A DNA stretch of 39,828 bases from S015-6 sp964384945. GTDB lineage: Bacteria; Desulfobacterota; DSWW01. The number at the start of each line of letters is the position of its first letter. Within the stretch, counting starts at the first letter, position 1. Under the pieces are notes generated by a model. The model was not told where the DNA came from. It did not search any database and saw only the letters and a program-made list of their open reading frames with translations. Both the position numbers and the translations under genes were made by a program. Of this stretch, positions 23,612 through 32,951 are shown piece by piece. Location: positions 1-39,828 of the forward strand of contig CAYLMK010000036.1 of the NCBI GenBank assembly GCA_964384945.1, given 5' to 3'.

Positions 23612-24421
23612 ATGGGCAAGCCAAAGGCGCTGGTGTTGACGGGATACGGGATCAACTGCGACCGGGAGACCGCCTTTGCCTTCGAGAAGGCAGGCGCCGA
23701 GGCGCTCAGGGTCCATGTCAACGACCTCATCGAAGGACACGACAGCCTGGACCGGTACCAGATCCTTTCGTTTCCGGGCGGCTTTTCCTACGGGGACGAT
23801 ATCGCATCCGGCAAGGTCCTTGCCAACCGGCTGAAGACCCATCTGGCCGAGGCGATCCGACGGTTCATCGAAAAGGGAGGGCTTGTCATCGGGATCTGCA
23901 ACGGCTTCCAGGTCATGGTCAAGTACGGGCTTCTCGGTTCGCCGCAAGGGCCCGTGGAGGAACAGAGGTCCACGCTGACCCAGAACGATTCGAGCCGTTA
24001 CGAGGACCGATGGGTCCACCTTCGCGCCGAGAAGGACCGTTGCGTGTTCACGCGAGGCATCGACCGGCTCTATCTGCCCGTTGCCCACGGGGAGGGCAAG
24101 TTCTTCACCGACCCGCAAACACTCACCGGCCTCGAAGCGGCCGGCTGTGTGGCCTTGCGCTATACGGACGAGAGCGGGGGGGCGGCCGAAGGGCGATTCC
24201 CCTGGAACCCGAACGGTTCCGTGAACGATATCGCCGGCATCTGCGATCCCTCCGGGCGGGTCTTCGGGCTCATGCCCCATCCGGAACGGCACATGCATTT
24301 CACCCAACACCCGCTGTGGACCCGTATGGCGGAGGCATACAGAAAGGAAGGCAGGCCGCTGCGTCGGGAAGGAGAGGGCATGGCCCTCTTTCGCAACGCG
24401 GTTACCTATTTCACCGAATGA
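23612..24421 (+). CDS. purQ: Phosphoribosylformylglycinamidine synthase glutaminase subunit
   Basis: A 269-residue class I glutamine amidotransferase that supplies ammonia to PurL. The nucleophile elbow is GICNGFQ near residue 92, with the FPGGFSYGDDI oxyanion-side motif and the catalytic His-Glu in MPHPERH near residue 234. It is longer than the small Bacillus-type PurQ and closer to the glutaminase domain of large PurL, matching the long PurL upstream. CTGGAGACC precedes the ATG, a short-spaced ribosome-binding site supplied partly by the repeat. It is translated in the same direction as purL and surely works with it. Confidence 0.93.
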   Translation: MGKPKALVLTGYGINCDRETAFAFEKAGAEALRVHVNDLIEGHDSLDRYQILSFPGGFSYGDDIASGKVLANRLKTHLAEAIRRFIEKGGLVIGICNGFQVMVKYGLLGSPQGPVEEQRSTLTQNDSSRYEDRWVHLRAEKDRCVFTRGIDRLYLPVAHGEGKFFTDPQTLTGLEAAGCVALRYTDESGGAAEGRFPWNPNGSVNDIAGICDPSGRVFGLMPHPERHMHFTQHPLWTRMAEAYRKEGRPLRREGEGMALFRNAVTYFTE

Positions 24422-24709
24422 TTGCCTCTGTCGCAATGCGAGAGGGGAAAGGGTCAAGGGGGGGCAGGGATCAGGGGGTCGGGGGTCAGGCCTTCCCCCG
24501 CAGAGGACCTTGCGAGTCGAGAGGCGCCTTTCATTCCACCGAGGAGGACCCTTAACAGGCCTATGAGCAGGGACATTGCCACGCCTTCGGCCTGCAAACT
24601 CCAAGACTGCAGAACGTGCTCACACGCGGCGTCATCCCCACCCGAGAACCGCCGGGGATGCCCCCGGGGCGAGTCCCTTTACGGTCACGGCGGCGAGGGT
24701 TCCGGAAGG
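24422..24709 (+). other. Leader region between purQ and the transporter genes
   Basis: This stretch is open in the frame of the binding-protein gene but does not look like its N-terminus. Bases 24440-24510 are G-rich (GGGGAAAGGGTCAAGG, then GGGATCAGGGGG and TCGGGGGTCAGG), like the GA-rich module seen at other junctions. An in-frame ATG at 24563 is a possible but weaker start. No confident promoter was found. Confidence 0.5.
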
Positions 24710-26920
24710 ATGGCCTTCTTCGCTTGCCTAGCCGGACTCGCCCTTTCCCTGGCCGCGTTGACGGCCTGCACGAATAACCCGTACCGGTCCTCGGAAAAGG
24801 GCAAGAACTTCCTCTACACGACCTTCGCCGAGCCCCCCAAGCATCTCGATCCGGCAATCGCCTATTCCTCGGATGAGTACGATTTCATCCTTCAGATCTA
24901 CGAGCCTCCGCTCCAGTACCACTACCTGAAGCGTCCCTTTGAACTGATCCCCCTGACGGCTCGGGACATCCCTGAGCCGGAGTATTTCGACGCCCATGGG
25001 AATCTGCTGCCGGCAGACCCGCCCTCGGGCAAGGTGGCCAGGGCGGTCTACACGATACGCATCCGCGAGGGGATCCTCTACCAGGAACATCCCTGTTTTG
25101 CAAAGGATGCGGAAGGCCGGTTTCTGTACCACGAGCTTGCCGAGGGACGGACGAGAGGCATCGAAGACCTGGACGGGTTTCCCGAGACAGGCAGCCGGGA
25201 ACTGACCGCCGCGGACTACGTTTACCAGATCAAGCGCCTTGCCCACCCGAGGCTCGAATCCCCTCTTTTCAGCACCATGGCCAAATACATCCTCGGGCTC
25301 GACGATCTCGCGCAGGAACTCAAGGGCGAACTGGACCGGATTCGCCAGGAGAGGATGAGGCAGAAGGGGGCCTTGTACAACCAGGAGAAAGACGAGCGGG
25401 AGGACCCGATCTGGCTCGATCTCGACGCCTTTCCCTTGGAAGGAGCGCAAGAAGTCGACCGAACCACCTACCGGATCACCCTGAAACGCAAGTACCCTCA
25501 GTTCGTCTATTGGCTGGCCATGCCCTTCTTCGCGCCGATGCCCCGGGAGGCCGACCGGTTCTATCAACAGGCCCCCCTCCTGGCCCGGAACCTGAAAATC
25601 GACACCCGCCCGGTCGGAACCGGGCCCTACAGGCTGGAAACGTTTCTCCCGAACCGCGAGATCGTTCTGACTCGAAACGAAAACTTCCATCCGGAAACCT
25701 ACCCGGAAGAGGGCGAAGCCGAGGACCGTGCCCTGGGGCTCCTTGCGGACGCGGGCAAGCCCCTGCCCTTCATCGACAAGGCGATCTTCAAGCAGGAAAA
25801 GGAAGCCATCCCCCGCTGGACCAAGTTTCTCCAGGGCTACTTCGACACGTCCGGCATCATCAACGAGGTCTTCGACCAGGCCGTGCAGATGAGTTCCGAA
25901 GGCGAACTCGCCCTTTCGGACAGCATGCAGCAGAAGGACATCCGCCTTCTCCAAACCGTCACGCCGATTACCTACTATTTCGCCTTCAACATGCTGGACG
26001 ACGTGGTGGGCGGCTACACGCCGCAGAAAAAGAAGCTGCGCCGGGCGATCTCGATCGCCGTTGACATCGAGGAATGGATTCAGATCTTCGACAACGGCCA
26101 CGGCATTCCGGCCCAGAGCATCCTGCCGCCCGGGACCTTCGGCCACCGGTCCGGAAGGGAGGGCATGAACACCTACCTATACGAATGGGACGCCCAAGCG
26201 GGAAGAGCGCGGCGGCGATCGATCGAGGAGGCAAGGCGGCTCCTGGCCGAGGCCGGCTATCCGGGGGGCAAGGACAGGGAGGGGCACCCCCTGGAGATCC
26301 ACTTTGACACCAACTGGACCGGTGCCTGGGCAAAGCCCCGTATCGACTGGCTTCGTAAGCAGTTCAAGAAGCTGGACATCGACCTCCAGATCCGTCAGAC
26401 CGACTACAACCGCTTTCGGGAAAAGGCCAAGAAGGGAAACTTCCAGATCCTGTTCTGGGGCTGGAATGCGGATTACCCGGATCCGGAGAATTTTCTGTCT
26501 CTGCTCTATGGACCCAATGGAAAGGCAAGGTACGGCGGCGAGAATGCGGCAAACTATAAGAATCCCAGGTTCGACGCCCTCTTCCAAAGAATGGAGTCCA
26601 TGAAGAACTCCGAAAGGCGTCTGGCCATCATCCGCGAAATGCTGGAGACCGCCGCCGGGGACTCACCCATGATCTGGGGATACCACCCGGTCGCCTTCGG
26701 CCTGTACCACGCTTGGTACGGGAATGCCAAGCCCATGACGATGGGCGGCAACACACTGAAATACAACCGGATCGACGCCGGCCTCCGGGAGGCCCAGCGG
26801 GAGGTCTGGAACCACCCTCTCCTCTGGCCGGTGGCCGCCTTCTTCGCCGCTCTCGGGCTCGGGGCCGTGCCGGCGGTGGTGGCGGCCTGGTCACGCCAGC
26901 AGAAGGCCGCAATGCGATGA
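24710..26920 (+). CDS. Family 5 extracellular solute-binding lipoprotein
   Basis: A 736-residue binding protein of the oligopeptide/nickel (SBP family 5) type. The short hydrophobic N-terminus ends in a lipobox LTAC (Cys 20). The body has the family features (EPPKHLDPA, PVGTGPYRLE, NENFHPET, PDPENFL). It ends in a second hydrophobic segment (about 705-727, WPVAAFFAALGLGAVPAVVAAW) followed by basic residues, so it would be anchored at both ends, which is unusual. At 736 residues it is well above the usual 500-600. The start is uncertain: ATG 24710 lacks an N-terminal basic residue, and ATG 24563 would add 49. Its stop overlaps the permease start (ATGA), so it belongs to the ABC transporter operon. 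Confidence 0.85.
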   Translation: MAFFACLAGLALSLAALTACTNNPYRSSEKGKNFLYTTFAEPPKHLDPAIAYSSDEYDFILQIYEPPLQYHYLKRPFELIPLTARDIPEPEYFDAHGNLLPADPPSGKVARAVYTIRIREGILYQEHPCFAKDAEGRFLYHELAEGRTRGIEDLDGFPETGSRELTAADYVYQIKRLAHPRLESPLFSTMAKYILGLDDLAQELKGELDRIRQERMRQKGALYNQEKDEREDPIWLDLDAFPLEGAQEVDRTTYRITLKRKYPQFVYWLAMPFFAPMPREADRFYQQAPLLARNLKIDTRPVGTGPYRLETFLPNREIVLTRNENFHPETYPEEGEAEDRALGLLADAGKPLPFIDKAIFKQEKEAIPRWTKFLQGYFDTSGIINEVFDQAVQMSSEGELALSDSMQQKDIRLLQTVTPITYYFAFNMLDDVVGGYTPQKKKLRRAISIAVDIEEWIQIFDNGHGIPAQSILPPGTFGHRSGREGMNTYLYEWDAQAGRARRRSIEEARRLLAEAGYPGGKDREGHPLEIHFDTNWTGAWAKPRIDWLRKQFKKLDIDLQIRQTDYNRFREKAKKGNFQILFWGWNADYPDPENFLSLLYGPNGKARYGGENAANYKNPRFDALFQRMESMKNSERRLAIIREMLETAAGDSPMIWGYHPVAFGLYHAWYGNAKPMTMGGNTLKYNRIDAGLREAQREVWNHPLLWPVAAFFAALGLGAVPAVVAAWSRQQKAAMR

Positions 26921-28227
26921 CCGCCTATGTGATCCGCAGGATCCTGTACGCGGTTCCGATTCTGATCGGGGTCAATCTGATCACCTTCACCCTGTTTTTT
27001 TTCGTGAACACGCCGGACGACATGGCCCACGCACACCTGGGCGTGAAGCGGGTGACCGAGGAGCAGGTCGCCCGATGGAAACGGGAGCGGGGCTATCATC
27101 TGCCCTACTTCTACAACGACGGATGGTCCGAGGTCGATGTCCGCCAGGTGAGCGGAGAGGACTTGTCGATGCGCATTCCTGCGCGGCGGGCAGGCGAGTA
27201 CCGGCTGCGCGTGGAGGTGCCGAGCCCGCACGAGGGAACCCTGAACATAACCGTCACGACCGACGGAACCGCCCGCCTCCTCCTGCCGGGCGGGCCCGCC
27301 GAGATCCGCATGCAAACCGACCTGGCAGACAAGAGGGGAGAGACCGTCTTCTTCCGCCTCGACCCGATCGAGGGTATCTACCATGCCCTGGACCTGCACG
27401 TCCGGCCGTCCCGGTCCGCCCCCATGGCCGTTGTCCGCCTGCACTTCCGGGAGGATCTTTCCTTCCTGGAGGGCCTGACGGAGACGGTCTTTTGGAAGAG
27501 GTCGGTCCAGTTCCTCTTCTTCCGGTTCGGAGTCTCGGACGACGGCCGCAACATTGGAGAGGAGATCCGAAAGCGCATCTGGCCCAGCCTCACCGTCACC
27601 GTGCCGATCTTCCTGATCGGCTTGTTCGTGAACATCACCGTGGCCGGGATCCTCGCATTCTTCCGGGGGACCTACATCGACTTCTGGGGCGTGGTGGCGT
27701 GCGTCATCATGATGTCGATATCGATTCTGTTCTACGTGATCGGAGGACAGTGGCTGCTGAGCAAGACCCTGAGGCTCGTGCCCGTCTCGGGCTACGACAC
27801 CGGCATTTACGCAGCCAAATTCGTTCTGCTTCCCGTGGTGATCGGCGTGGTCAGCGGTGTCGGGGAGGGGGTCCGCTGGTACCGGACGATCTACCTGGAG
27901 GAACTGGGGAAAGACTACGTGCGTACGGCCCGGGCCAAGGGGCTTCCCGAATCGCTCGTGCTTTACAAACACGCACTGAAGAATGCCATGATCCCGATTC
28001 TGACGGGCGTGGTGGTGACGATCCCGTTCCTGTTCATCGGCAGCCTGGTCCTGGAGTCCTTCTTTGCCATACCGGGCATGGGGAGCTTCACCCTGGAGGC
28101 GATCCAGCGCCAGGACTTCGCGATCGTACAGGCCATGGTCTTTCTCGGGTCGGTTCTCTACATCGTGGGCCTCATCTTGACCGACATTTCGTACACCCTC
28201 GCAGACCCGAGAATACGGCTGGAGTGA
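26917..28227 (+). CDS. ABC transporter permease, DppB-like with extracytoplasmic insertion
   Basis: A 436-residue inner-membrane permease of the peptide/nickel family (DppB/OppB/YejB type, usually 300-370). Transmembrane segment 1 is at about residues 8-30 (RRILYAVPILIGVNLITFTL). At the C-terminal side is the ATPase-docking EAA loop (DYVRTARAKGLPESLVLYKHALKNAMIP begins near residue 330), with helices around it. Between the usual YxxW element (near 60) and FRFGVS (near 203) lies an inserted domain of about 120 residues (68-188) rich in beta-strand-like sequence (YRLRVEV, GTLNITVTTDG). It would lie outside the membrane, where the binding protein docks. ATG 26917 overlaps the stop of the binding protein gene. 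Confidence 0.9.
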   Translation: MTAYVIRRILYAVPILIGVNLITFTLFFFVNTPDDMAHAHLGVKRVTEEQVARWKRERGYHLPYFYNDGWSEVDVRQVSGEDLSMRIPARRAGEYRLRVEVPSPHEGTLNITVTTDGTARLLLPGGPAEIRMQTDLADKRGETVFFRLDPIEGIYHALDLHVRPSRSAPMAVVRLHFREDLSFLEGLTETVFWKRSVQFLFFRFGVSDDGRNIGEEIRKRIWPSLTVTVPIFLIGLFVNITVAGILAFFRGTYIDFWGVVACVIMMSISILFYVIGGQWLLSKTLRLVPVSGYDTGIYAAKFVLLPVVIGVVSGVGEGVRWYRTIYLEELGKDYVRTARAKGLPESLVLYKHALKNAMIPILTGVVVTIPFLFIGSLVLESFFAIPGMGSFTLEAIQRQDFAIVQAMVFLGSVLYIVGLILTDISYTLADPRIRLE

Positions 28228-28231
28228 ACGC

Positions 28232-29647
28232 ATGGTCCGTCTCGCCTTCGCGAACTTCCGCCTTGTCCTGCTGCCGACGGACCTCCTGCTGTTCTTTCTG
28301 CTTTTTTCGCTCACCGCGTTCCTTCTCCGCGCGCGCAGGAGGGATTACTATCGAACGGCGTGGAGGCAGATCGCGGCGAGGCCGTTCGCCATGGTCTGTA
28401 TGGGGGTCTGCCTGACATACGCGTCGGTGGCCCTGCTCGACTCGGTGCGCTTTCAGGGGCGCGATTCTTCCGCCGAGGGCGCGCCCGAGGTGACGGAAAG
28501 GGGAGCGCCGGTCTACAAGTCGGAGGTGCTGACGCTGCTCGATGCGCTCTGTCGGGACCTGGGGCAAAGGACCGAGAAGACCTTTTCCGCCCCTTTTGCC
28601 ACACACCAGTTCACGAAGGAAACGATCGAACTGCCCGACGGCAGGACGATCCGGGACTATCCGCGGCTCCGGCATGGGGGGGCAAGCCTCACCGACACGG
28701 AGAAGAAGTGGAGTCACGTCGGGCGGCTCGCGCTCCGGGGGCTGCTGGTCGGGGCCGCGGCGGGCGCGGGGATGGTCTGCCTGGCGACGGGCCTTTTCTA
28801 TGTTCGTCGCATGGCATCCGAGACGGGAGGGTGGGGCCGGCCGCTCCGGTCGGGTCTCCGGGTGGGAGGGTTCCTCGCCTTTCTGGCCGTTCTCACCGGC
28901 ATCCTGGCGAGCCTGTCCGGGGAGTATCACGTACTGGGGACCGACCAGGTGGGACACGATGTTCTCTACCGCTCCCTGAAGGGCTGCCGGGTCGGGCTGG
29001 TCGTGGGGACATTGACCACCCTGATCGCCACGCCTCTGGCCATTCTTTTCGGGATCACGGCCGGCTACCTGGGCGGCCGGATCGACGATATCATTCAGTT
29101 CGTCTACACCACGCTTTCCTCGATTCCGAACATTCTACTCATCGCTGCCGCCATGCTGATCGTGACCACGCGACTCGAGGGCGATCATGCGATTCTGGCC
29201 GCGGACAGCCGGCTTCTGTGGCTTTGCGTGGTCCTGGGGATCGGAAGCTGGACCGGCCTTTGCCGCCTCCTGCGGGGCGAAACCCTCAAGGTCCGCGAAA
29301 ACGAGTATGTCGAGGCCGCGGAGGCCTTTGGGGTCAGCCGGATCAGAATCATGGCGCGGCACCTTCTGCCGAACGTCATGCACATCGTCCTGATTTCGAT
29401 GCTCCTGCGATTCAGCGGGCTCGTGCTCGCAGAAGCGGTCCTCGCCTATGTCGGCATCGGCGTGGACCCCTCGATGGAGAGCTGGGGCAACATGATCAAC
29501 GCGGCGCGCCTGGACATCTCGCGCGATCCGGTCGTGTGGTGGAACCTGGTGGCAGCCTTTCTGTTCATGTTCGGGCTGGTCCTTCCGGCCAACATCTTCG
29601 GAGACGCCGTGCGGGACGCATTCGACCCCAGGCTGAAGACGCAGTAG
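28232..29647 (+). CDS. ABC transporter permease, DppC-like with long N-terminal insertion
   Basis: A 471-residue permease of the DppC/OppC type (usually about 300). Transmembrane segment 1 is near the N-terminus (about 12-32) and another follows at about 48-68. The canonical post-TM1 element HVLGTDQVGHDVLYR comes only at about residue 233, so some 160 extra residues lie between. They comprise a polar region (75-160) and two further hydrophobic segments (about 165-190 and 208-226). The EAA loop is EYVEAAEAFGVSRIRIMARHLLPN. The permease is therefore elaborated on the same side of the protein as its partner. GGAG before ATG 28232 lies in the end of the preceding gene, four bases apart. Confidence 0.9.
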   Translation: MVRLAFANFRLVLLPTDLLLFFLLFSLTAFLLRARRRDYYRTAWRQIAARPFAMVCMGVCLTYASVALLDSVRFQGRDSSAEGAPEVTERGAPVYKSEVLTLLDALCRDLGQRTEKTFSAPFATHQFTKETIELPDGRTIRDYPRLRHGGASLTDTEKKWSHVGRLALRGLLVGAAAGAGMVCLATGLFYVRRMASETGGWGRPLRSGLRVGGFLAFLAVLTGILASLSGEYHVLGTDQVGHDVLYRSLKGCRVGLVVGTLTTLIATPLAILFGITAGYLGGRIDDIIQFVYTTLSSIPNILLIAAAMLIVTTRLEGDHAILAADSRLLWLCVVLGIGSWTGLCRLLRGETLKVRENEYVEAAEAFGVSRIRIMARHLLPNVMHIVLISMLLRFSGLVLAEAVLAYVGIGVDPSMESWGNMINAARLDISRDPVVWWNLVAAFLFMFGLVLPANIFGDAVRDAFDPRLKTQ

Positions 29648-29702
29648 CTCAGGAGGCAGGGGGCAGGGATAGGAAGGCGAAAGGGATCGGATACAAGAAC
29701 GA
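29648..29702 (+). repeat. Short GA-rich junction element, copy F
   Basis: CAGGAGGCAGGGGGCAGGGATAGG and GGCGAAAGGGATCGG pieces fill this 55-base junction. They match the GGCGAAAG module found at the end of the next gene and of the NuoF-like gene. Confidence 0.4.
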
Positions 29703-31799
29703 ATGGCGGACAGCACAGACCGGAAAGGCACGCCCATCCTGCAGGTCCGGGACCTGAAGACCTACTTTCGCACCCCGGAGGGCATCGCGCGCGCCGTGGA
29801 CGGGGTCTCCTTTCATGTTCCCGAGGGGGAATCCTTTGCCCTGGTCGGCGAGTCCGGGTGCGGCAAGAGCGTAACCGCCCTTTCCATCATCCAGCTCATT
29901 CCTGCCCCCTCGGGGTATTTGGCCGGAGGGGAAATCGTTTACAAGGGGAAGGACATCGTCGGCATCCCGGAGAAAGAGAAGCGGGCCTTGCGCGGCAACC
30001 AGATCTCCATGATCTTCCAGGAGCCCATGACGAGCCTGAATTCCGTCTTCACGGTCGAGCAACAGATTGCGGAGGTGCTGCGGCGCCACCGGGGGCTCAC
30101 CCGGAAGGAGGCAAGGGCCGAGGCGCTCGGCATGCTGGAGCGGGTGCGAATGCCGGAGCCTGGCCTGCGGTTGAAAGAGTACCCTCACCAGCTCTCGGGC
30201 GGCATGAAACAGCGTGTGATGATCGCCATGGCGCTTGCCTGCCGACCAGGACTTCTGATCGCCGACGAACCGACCACCGCACTCGACGTGACGATCCAGG
30301 AACAGATTCTCGCCCTGATTCGCGATCTTCGCAGCGAGTTCGGCACCGCCGTGCTGCTCATCACCCACGACTTGGGCGTCGTGGCCGAGAACGCGGACCG
30401 CGTGGGGGTGATGTATGCGGGCAGGATCGTGGAAGAAGGGGGCCTCCAACAGATCCTCCGCACCCCGGCGCATCCGTACACCGTGAAGCTCCTCGATTCC
30501 CTGCCGTCGGCCGGAAAGCGAGACGAGGCCTTGCAGACCATCGAGGGCAGGGTTCCCCCGGCCACGGACTTTCCCGCCGGCTGCCGTTTCGAGCCTCGCT
30601 GCCACAGGGCGATGGCGGTCTGCAGGCAGATCGACCCCTCGCTCTGCGTCGTCGCGCAGGGACACAGGGCCGCCTGCCTCCTCTACGACGAAGAGCGAAT
30701 GGGCCGCAGGGCGTCCCCGGCCGAGGTGCGGGAGCGGTCCCGCGGCGTGCCGAGCGAGAGGGAGGCGGGAGGGGGCTCCCCCCTCGTCACGGTGCGCGGC
30801 CTGAGGCTCTGGTTTCCGATCCGTCGCGGCCTCTTCAAGCGAGTGGTCGGCCATGTCCGGGCCGTGGACGGCGTGGACATGGACATGCGTGCAGGCAGGA
30901 CCTCCGCCCTGGTCGGAGAATCCGGCTGCGGCAAGACGACCTTGGGCAAGGCCCTGTTGCAGCTCCTGCGGCCGACCGGCGGGACGATCGATTTCGGCGG
31001 AACGTCCCTCACGGCCCTGCCGAGGTCCGCGCTCAAACCTTACCGCCGCAGGCTCCAGATCATCTTCCAGGACCCCTTCAGCTCGCTCGATCCGAGGATG
31101 ATGGTCGGCGAGATCCTGACCGAGGGCATGGCGGCGCACCGGCTCGGAGGATCCCGGACACAGAGGCTGGCCAAGGCCGAGGAGCTGCTGGACAGGGTGG
31201 GGCTGGATCCTCAGATGGCCTGCCGCTACCCCCACGAATTCTCCGGAGGACAGCGCCAGCGGATTGCTATCGCACGCTGCCTGGCCGTCGATCCGGAGTT
31301 CATTGTTTGCGACGAGGCGACGAGCGCCCTGGACGTTTCGGTACAGGCGCAGATCATCAACCTTCTCAAGAGGCTGCAGGCAGAGTCGGGCCTCACGTAC
31401 CTCTTCATCACCCACGACCTTTCGGTTGTGGAATACCTCGCCGACGATGTCTGCGTCATGTACCTGGGCAGAATCGTGGAACGAGGGCGGAACGAGGAGA
31501 TCTTCGGCAGCCCGATGCATCCGTATACGCGGGCGCTCCTCTCCGCGGTCCCGCGGATCGACCCCGCGACCGGGGTGAAGAAGATCCGGCTTTCCGGGGA
31601 TACGCCTTCGCCGGTGCATCCCCCGGCCGGCTGTCACTTTCACCCGCGCTGCCCCGCGGCCATGGGGAGATGCTCGGGCGCCTATCCGGCCGAGTTCCGG
31701 TTCTCGGAAACCCATTCCGCCTGTTGCTGGCTGTATGAAGGAGAAGGGGACCAGGAAGGCGAAAGAAGGGCAAAGAGGAAGCGAACTGATGGCTATTAG
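29703..31799 (+). CDS. Fused double ATPase of the ABC transporter
   Basis: A 698-residue protein with two complete oligopeptide-type ABC ATPases in one chain (like GsiA and YejF, but longer). First half: Walker A GESGCGKS near residue 53, signature LSGGMKQR, Walker B LLIADEPTTALD, and an oligopeptide/nickel C-terminal Cys-containing domain (CRFEPRC). Second half: Walker A GESGCGKT near 408, signature FSGGQRQR, Walker B FIVCDEATSALD, and the HPRC motif region (CHFHPRC). All catalytic elements are intact in both halves. The last 15 residues (GEGDQEGERRAKRKR) are encoded by GA-rich repeat DNA. It supplies energy for the two permeases upstream and makes the next two ATPase genes redundant. Confidence 0.93.
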   Translation: MADSTDRKGTPILQVRDLKTYFRTPEGIARAVDGVSFHVPEGESFALVGESGCGKSVTALSIIQLIPAPSGYLAGGEIVYKGKDIVGIPEKEKRALRGNQISMIFQEPMTSLNSVFTVEQQIAEVLRRHRGLTRKEARAEALGMLERVRMPEPGLRLKEYPHQLSGGMKQRVMIAMALACRPGLLIADEPTTALDVTIQEQILALIRDLRSEFGTAVLLITHDLGVVAENADRVGVMYAGRIVEEGGLQQILRTPAHPYTVKLLDSLPSAGKRDEALQTIEGRVPPATDFPAGCRFEPRCHRAMAVCRQIDPSLCVVAQGHRAACLLYDEERMGRRASPAEVRERSRGVPSEREAGGGSPLVTVRGLRLWFPIRRGLFKRVVGHVRAVDGVDMDMRAGRTSALVGESGCGKTTLGKALLQLLRPTGGTIDFGGTSLTALPRSALKPYRRRLQIIFQDPFSSLDPRMMVGEILTEGMAAHRLGGSRTQRLAKAEELLDRVGLDPQMACRYPHEFSGGQRQRIAIARCLAVDPEFIVCDEATSALDVSVQAQIINLLKRLQAESGLTYLFITHDLSVVEYLADDVCVMYLGRIVERGRNEEIFGSPMHPYTRALLSAVPRIDPATGVKKIRLSGDTPSPVHPPAGCHFHPRCPAAMGRCSGAYPAEFRFSETHSACCWLYEGEGDQEGERRAKRKRTDGY

Positions 31800-32005
31800 C
31801 AGATGGCACGGACGCTCCGCGCCGGCCTCAGGCGGCTTGATCCGACGGTCGTCACGGCGAGCAAGCTCGCCGCTTCGCCCGCGGCTCAGCCGCGGCAGTT
31901 AGCTATTAGCCCACCTCCCCTCCCCGGCTTGCGCGCCAGGGGGGCGGTGGGGCGGAGCTAACCGCCAAGAGCTAACAGCTAAAAGCTGATATCTGAACCC
32001 CGTCT
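31745..32005 (+). repeat. Compound repeat region with hairpins and fold-back, copy G
   Basis: It starts in the end of the ATPase gene with GGCGAAAGAAGGGC and a TTAGC unit. Two perfect hairpins follow: CGGCGAGC/GCTCGCCG (31855-31872) and CCGCGGC/GCCGCGG (31879-31895). Next comes a fold-back of two opposed copies of the module: GTTAGCT (31898-31904) with AGCTAAC (31956-31962), and CCACCTCCCC (31911-31920) with GGGGCGGTGG (31941-31950; one mismatch). Further AGCTAAC-type units run to about 31985, giving three matches to the TTAGCT core in one orientation. No gene lies in this 222-base gap. Confidence 0.75.
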
Positions 32006-32021
32006 GCCCAGAGGATACACC

Positions 32022-32951
32022 ATGCCACAAGTACTGATCACCGGCGCGAGCGGGTTCGTGGGCGAGAGCCTGGCGCACCGGTTCGCGCGGGAGTCGGCGC
32101 TGATCCTGGCCTTTGGAACCCGGAGGCCCCGGGCAAAGGCGGAGAAGGCCTTCTCCGTCGATCTGTCGGTTCGGGACGATTTTTCCCGGACCCTGGAGGG
32201 CCTTCCGGTCGACACGGTCATCCACACGGCGGCCCTGACCAGCCCGGACCTGTGCGAGCGGGAACCCCGCATGGCGCGTGCCGTCAACGTCGAGGGCACC
32301 CGGGAGGTCGCTCGCTGGGCGGAGGAGCGCGGGGCCAGGATGATCTATTTCTCCACGGACCTCGTCTTCGACGGGAACAAGGGGTGGTACAACGAAGACG
32401 ACCCCCCCGGCCCGATCAACATCTACGGCAGGAGCAAGCTCGATGGGGAAGACGAGGTCCGCAGGATCTGCACCCGATGGGTGGTCCTGAGGCTCGCCCT
32501 GTGCTACGGAGAGACGCGCGGCGCCGGCGGGGACTGGACGCTTGCCATGCGCAGGGCGCTCACGGCCGGCAAGACCCTGCATCTCTACACCGACCAGTTC
32601 CGAAGCCCCGCCTATGTGGGAGACACGGCGGAGGCCGTCTTTCGGCTTGCACGGGGCGCGGGCAGCGGCATTTATCACCTCGGAGGCAGCGAGAGGGTCA
32701 GCCGCTACGAATTCGGCCGGAAGTTCTGCAGGCTTTACGGACTCGACGAACGCAGATTCGTCGCGGTCCGCATGGCGGAGATCCGGATGGACGCGCCCAG
32801 GCCGAGGGACTGCTCTCTGGACGCGAAAAGGCTCAGCCGGGAAATCGATCTGGTCCCCTGCGATGTGGAACAAGGCCTGCTACGCCAGAGGCGGGAGGAA
32901 GAGATCCTTGCAGAGGCAGGAAGATCCCCTGCTCGAGATTCAGGGGCTTAG
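32022..32951 (+). CDS. RmlD-like sugar-nucleotide reductase / SDR protein
   Basis: A 309-residue extended short-chain dehydrogenase of the RmlD (dTDP-4-dehydrorhamnose reductase) type. The NAD(P)-binding motif is GASGFVG (residues 8-14). HTAALTSPDLCE resembles the family's HTAAYTxVDxCE, STDLVFDG the STDYVFDG, and NIYGRSKLDGE contains the catalytic Tyr-x-x-x-Lys. Other rml genes are not nearby, so the substrate is open. It sits oddly between the fused ATPase and the DppD-type ATPase. Its last 44 bases overlap the next gene if that gene starts at TTG 32908. Its own ribosome-binding site (AGAGGATACACC) is short-spaced but present. Confidence 0.87.
   Translation: MPQVLITGASGFVGESLAHRFARESALILAFGTRRPRAKAEKAFSVDLSVRDDFSRTLEGLPVDTVIHTAALTSPDLCEREPRMARAVNVEGTREVARWAEERGARMIYFSTDLVFDGNKGWYNEDDPPGPINIYGRSKLDGEDEVRRICTRWVVLRLALCYGETRGAGGDWTLAMRRALTAGKTLHLYTDQFRSPAYVGDTAEAVFRLARGAGSGIYHLGGSERVSRYEFGRKFCRLYGLDERRFVAVRMAEIRMDAPRPRDCSLDAKRLSREIDLVPCDVEQGLLRQRREEEILAEAGRSPARDSGA

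Noticed and set aside
29858..31738. A 626-codon plus-strand frame within the fused ATPase gene
   Set aside because: Out-of-frame shadow; composition is Arg/Gly/Pro-rich without domains.
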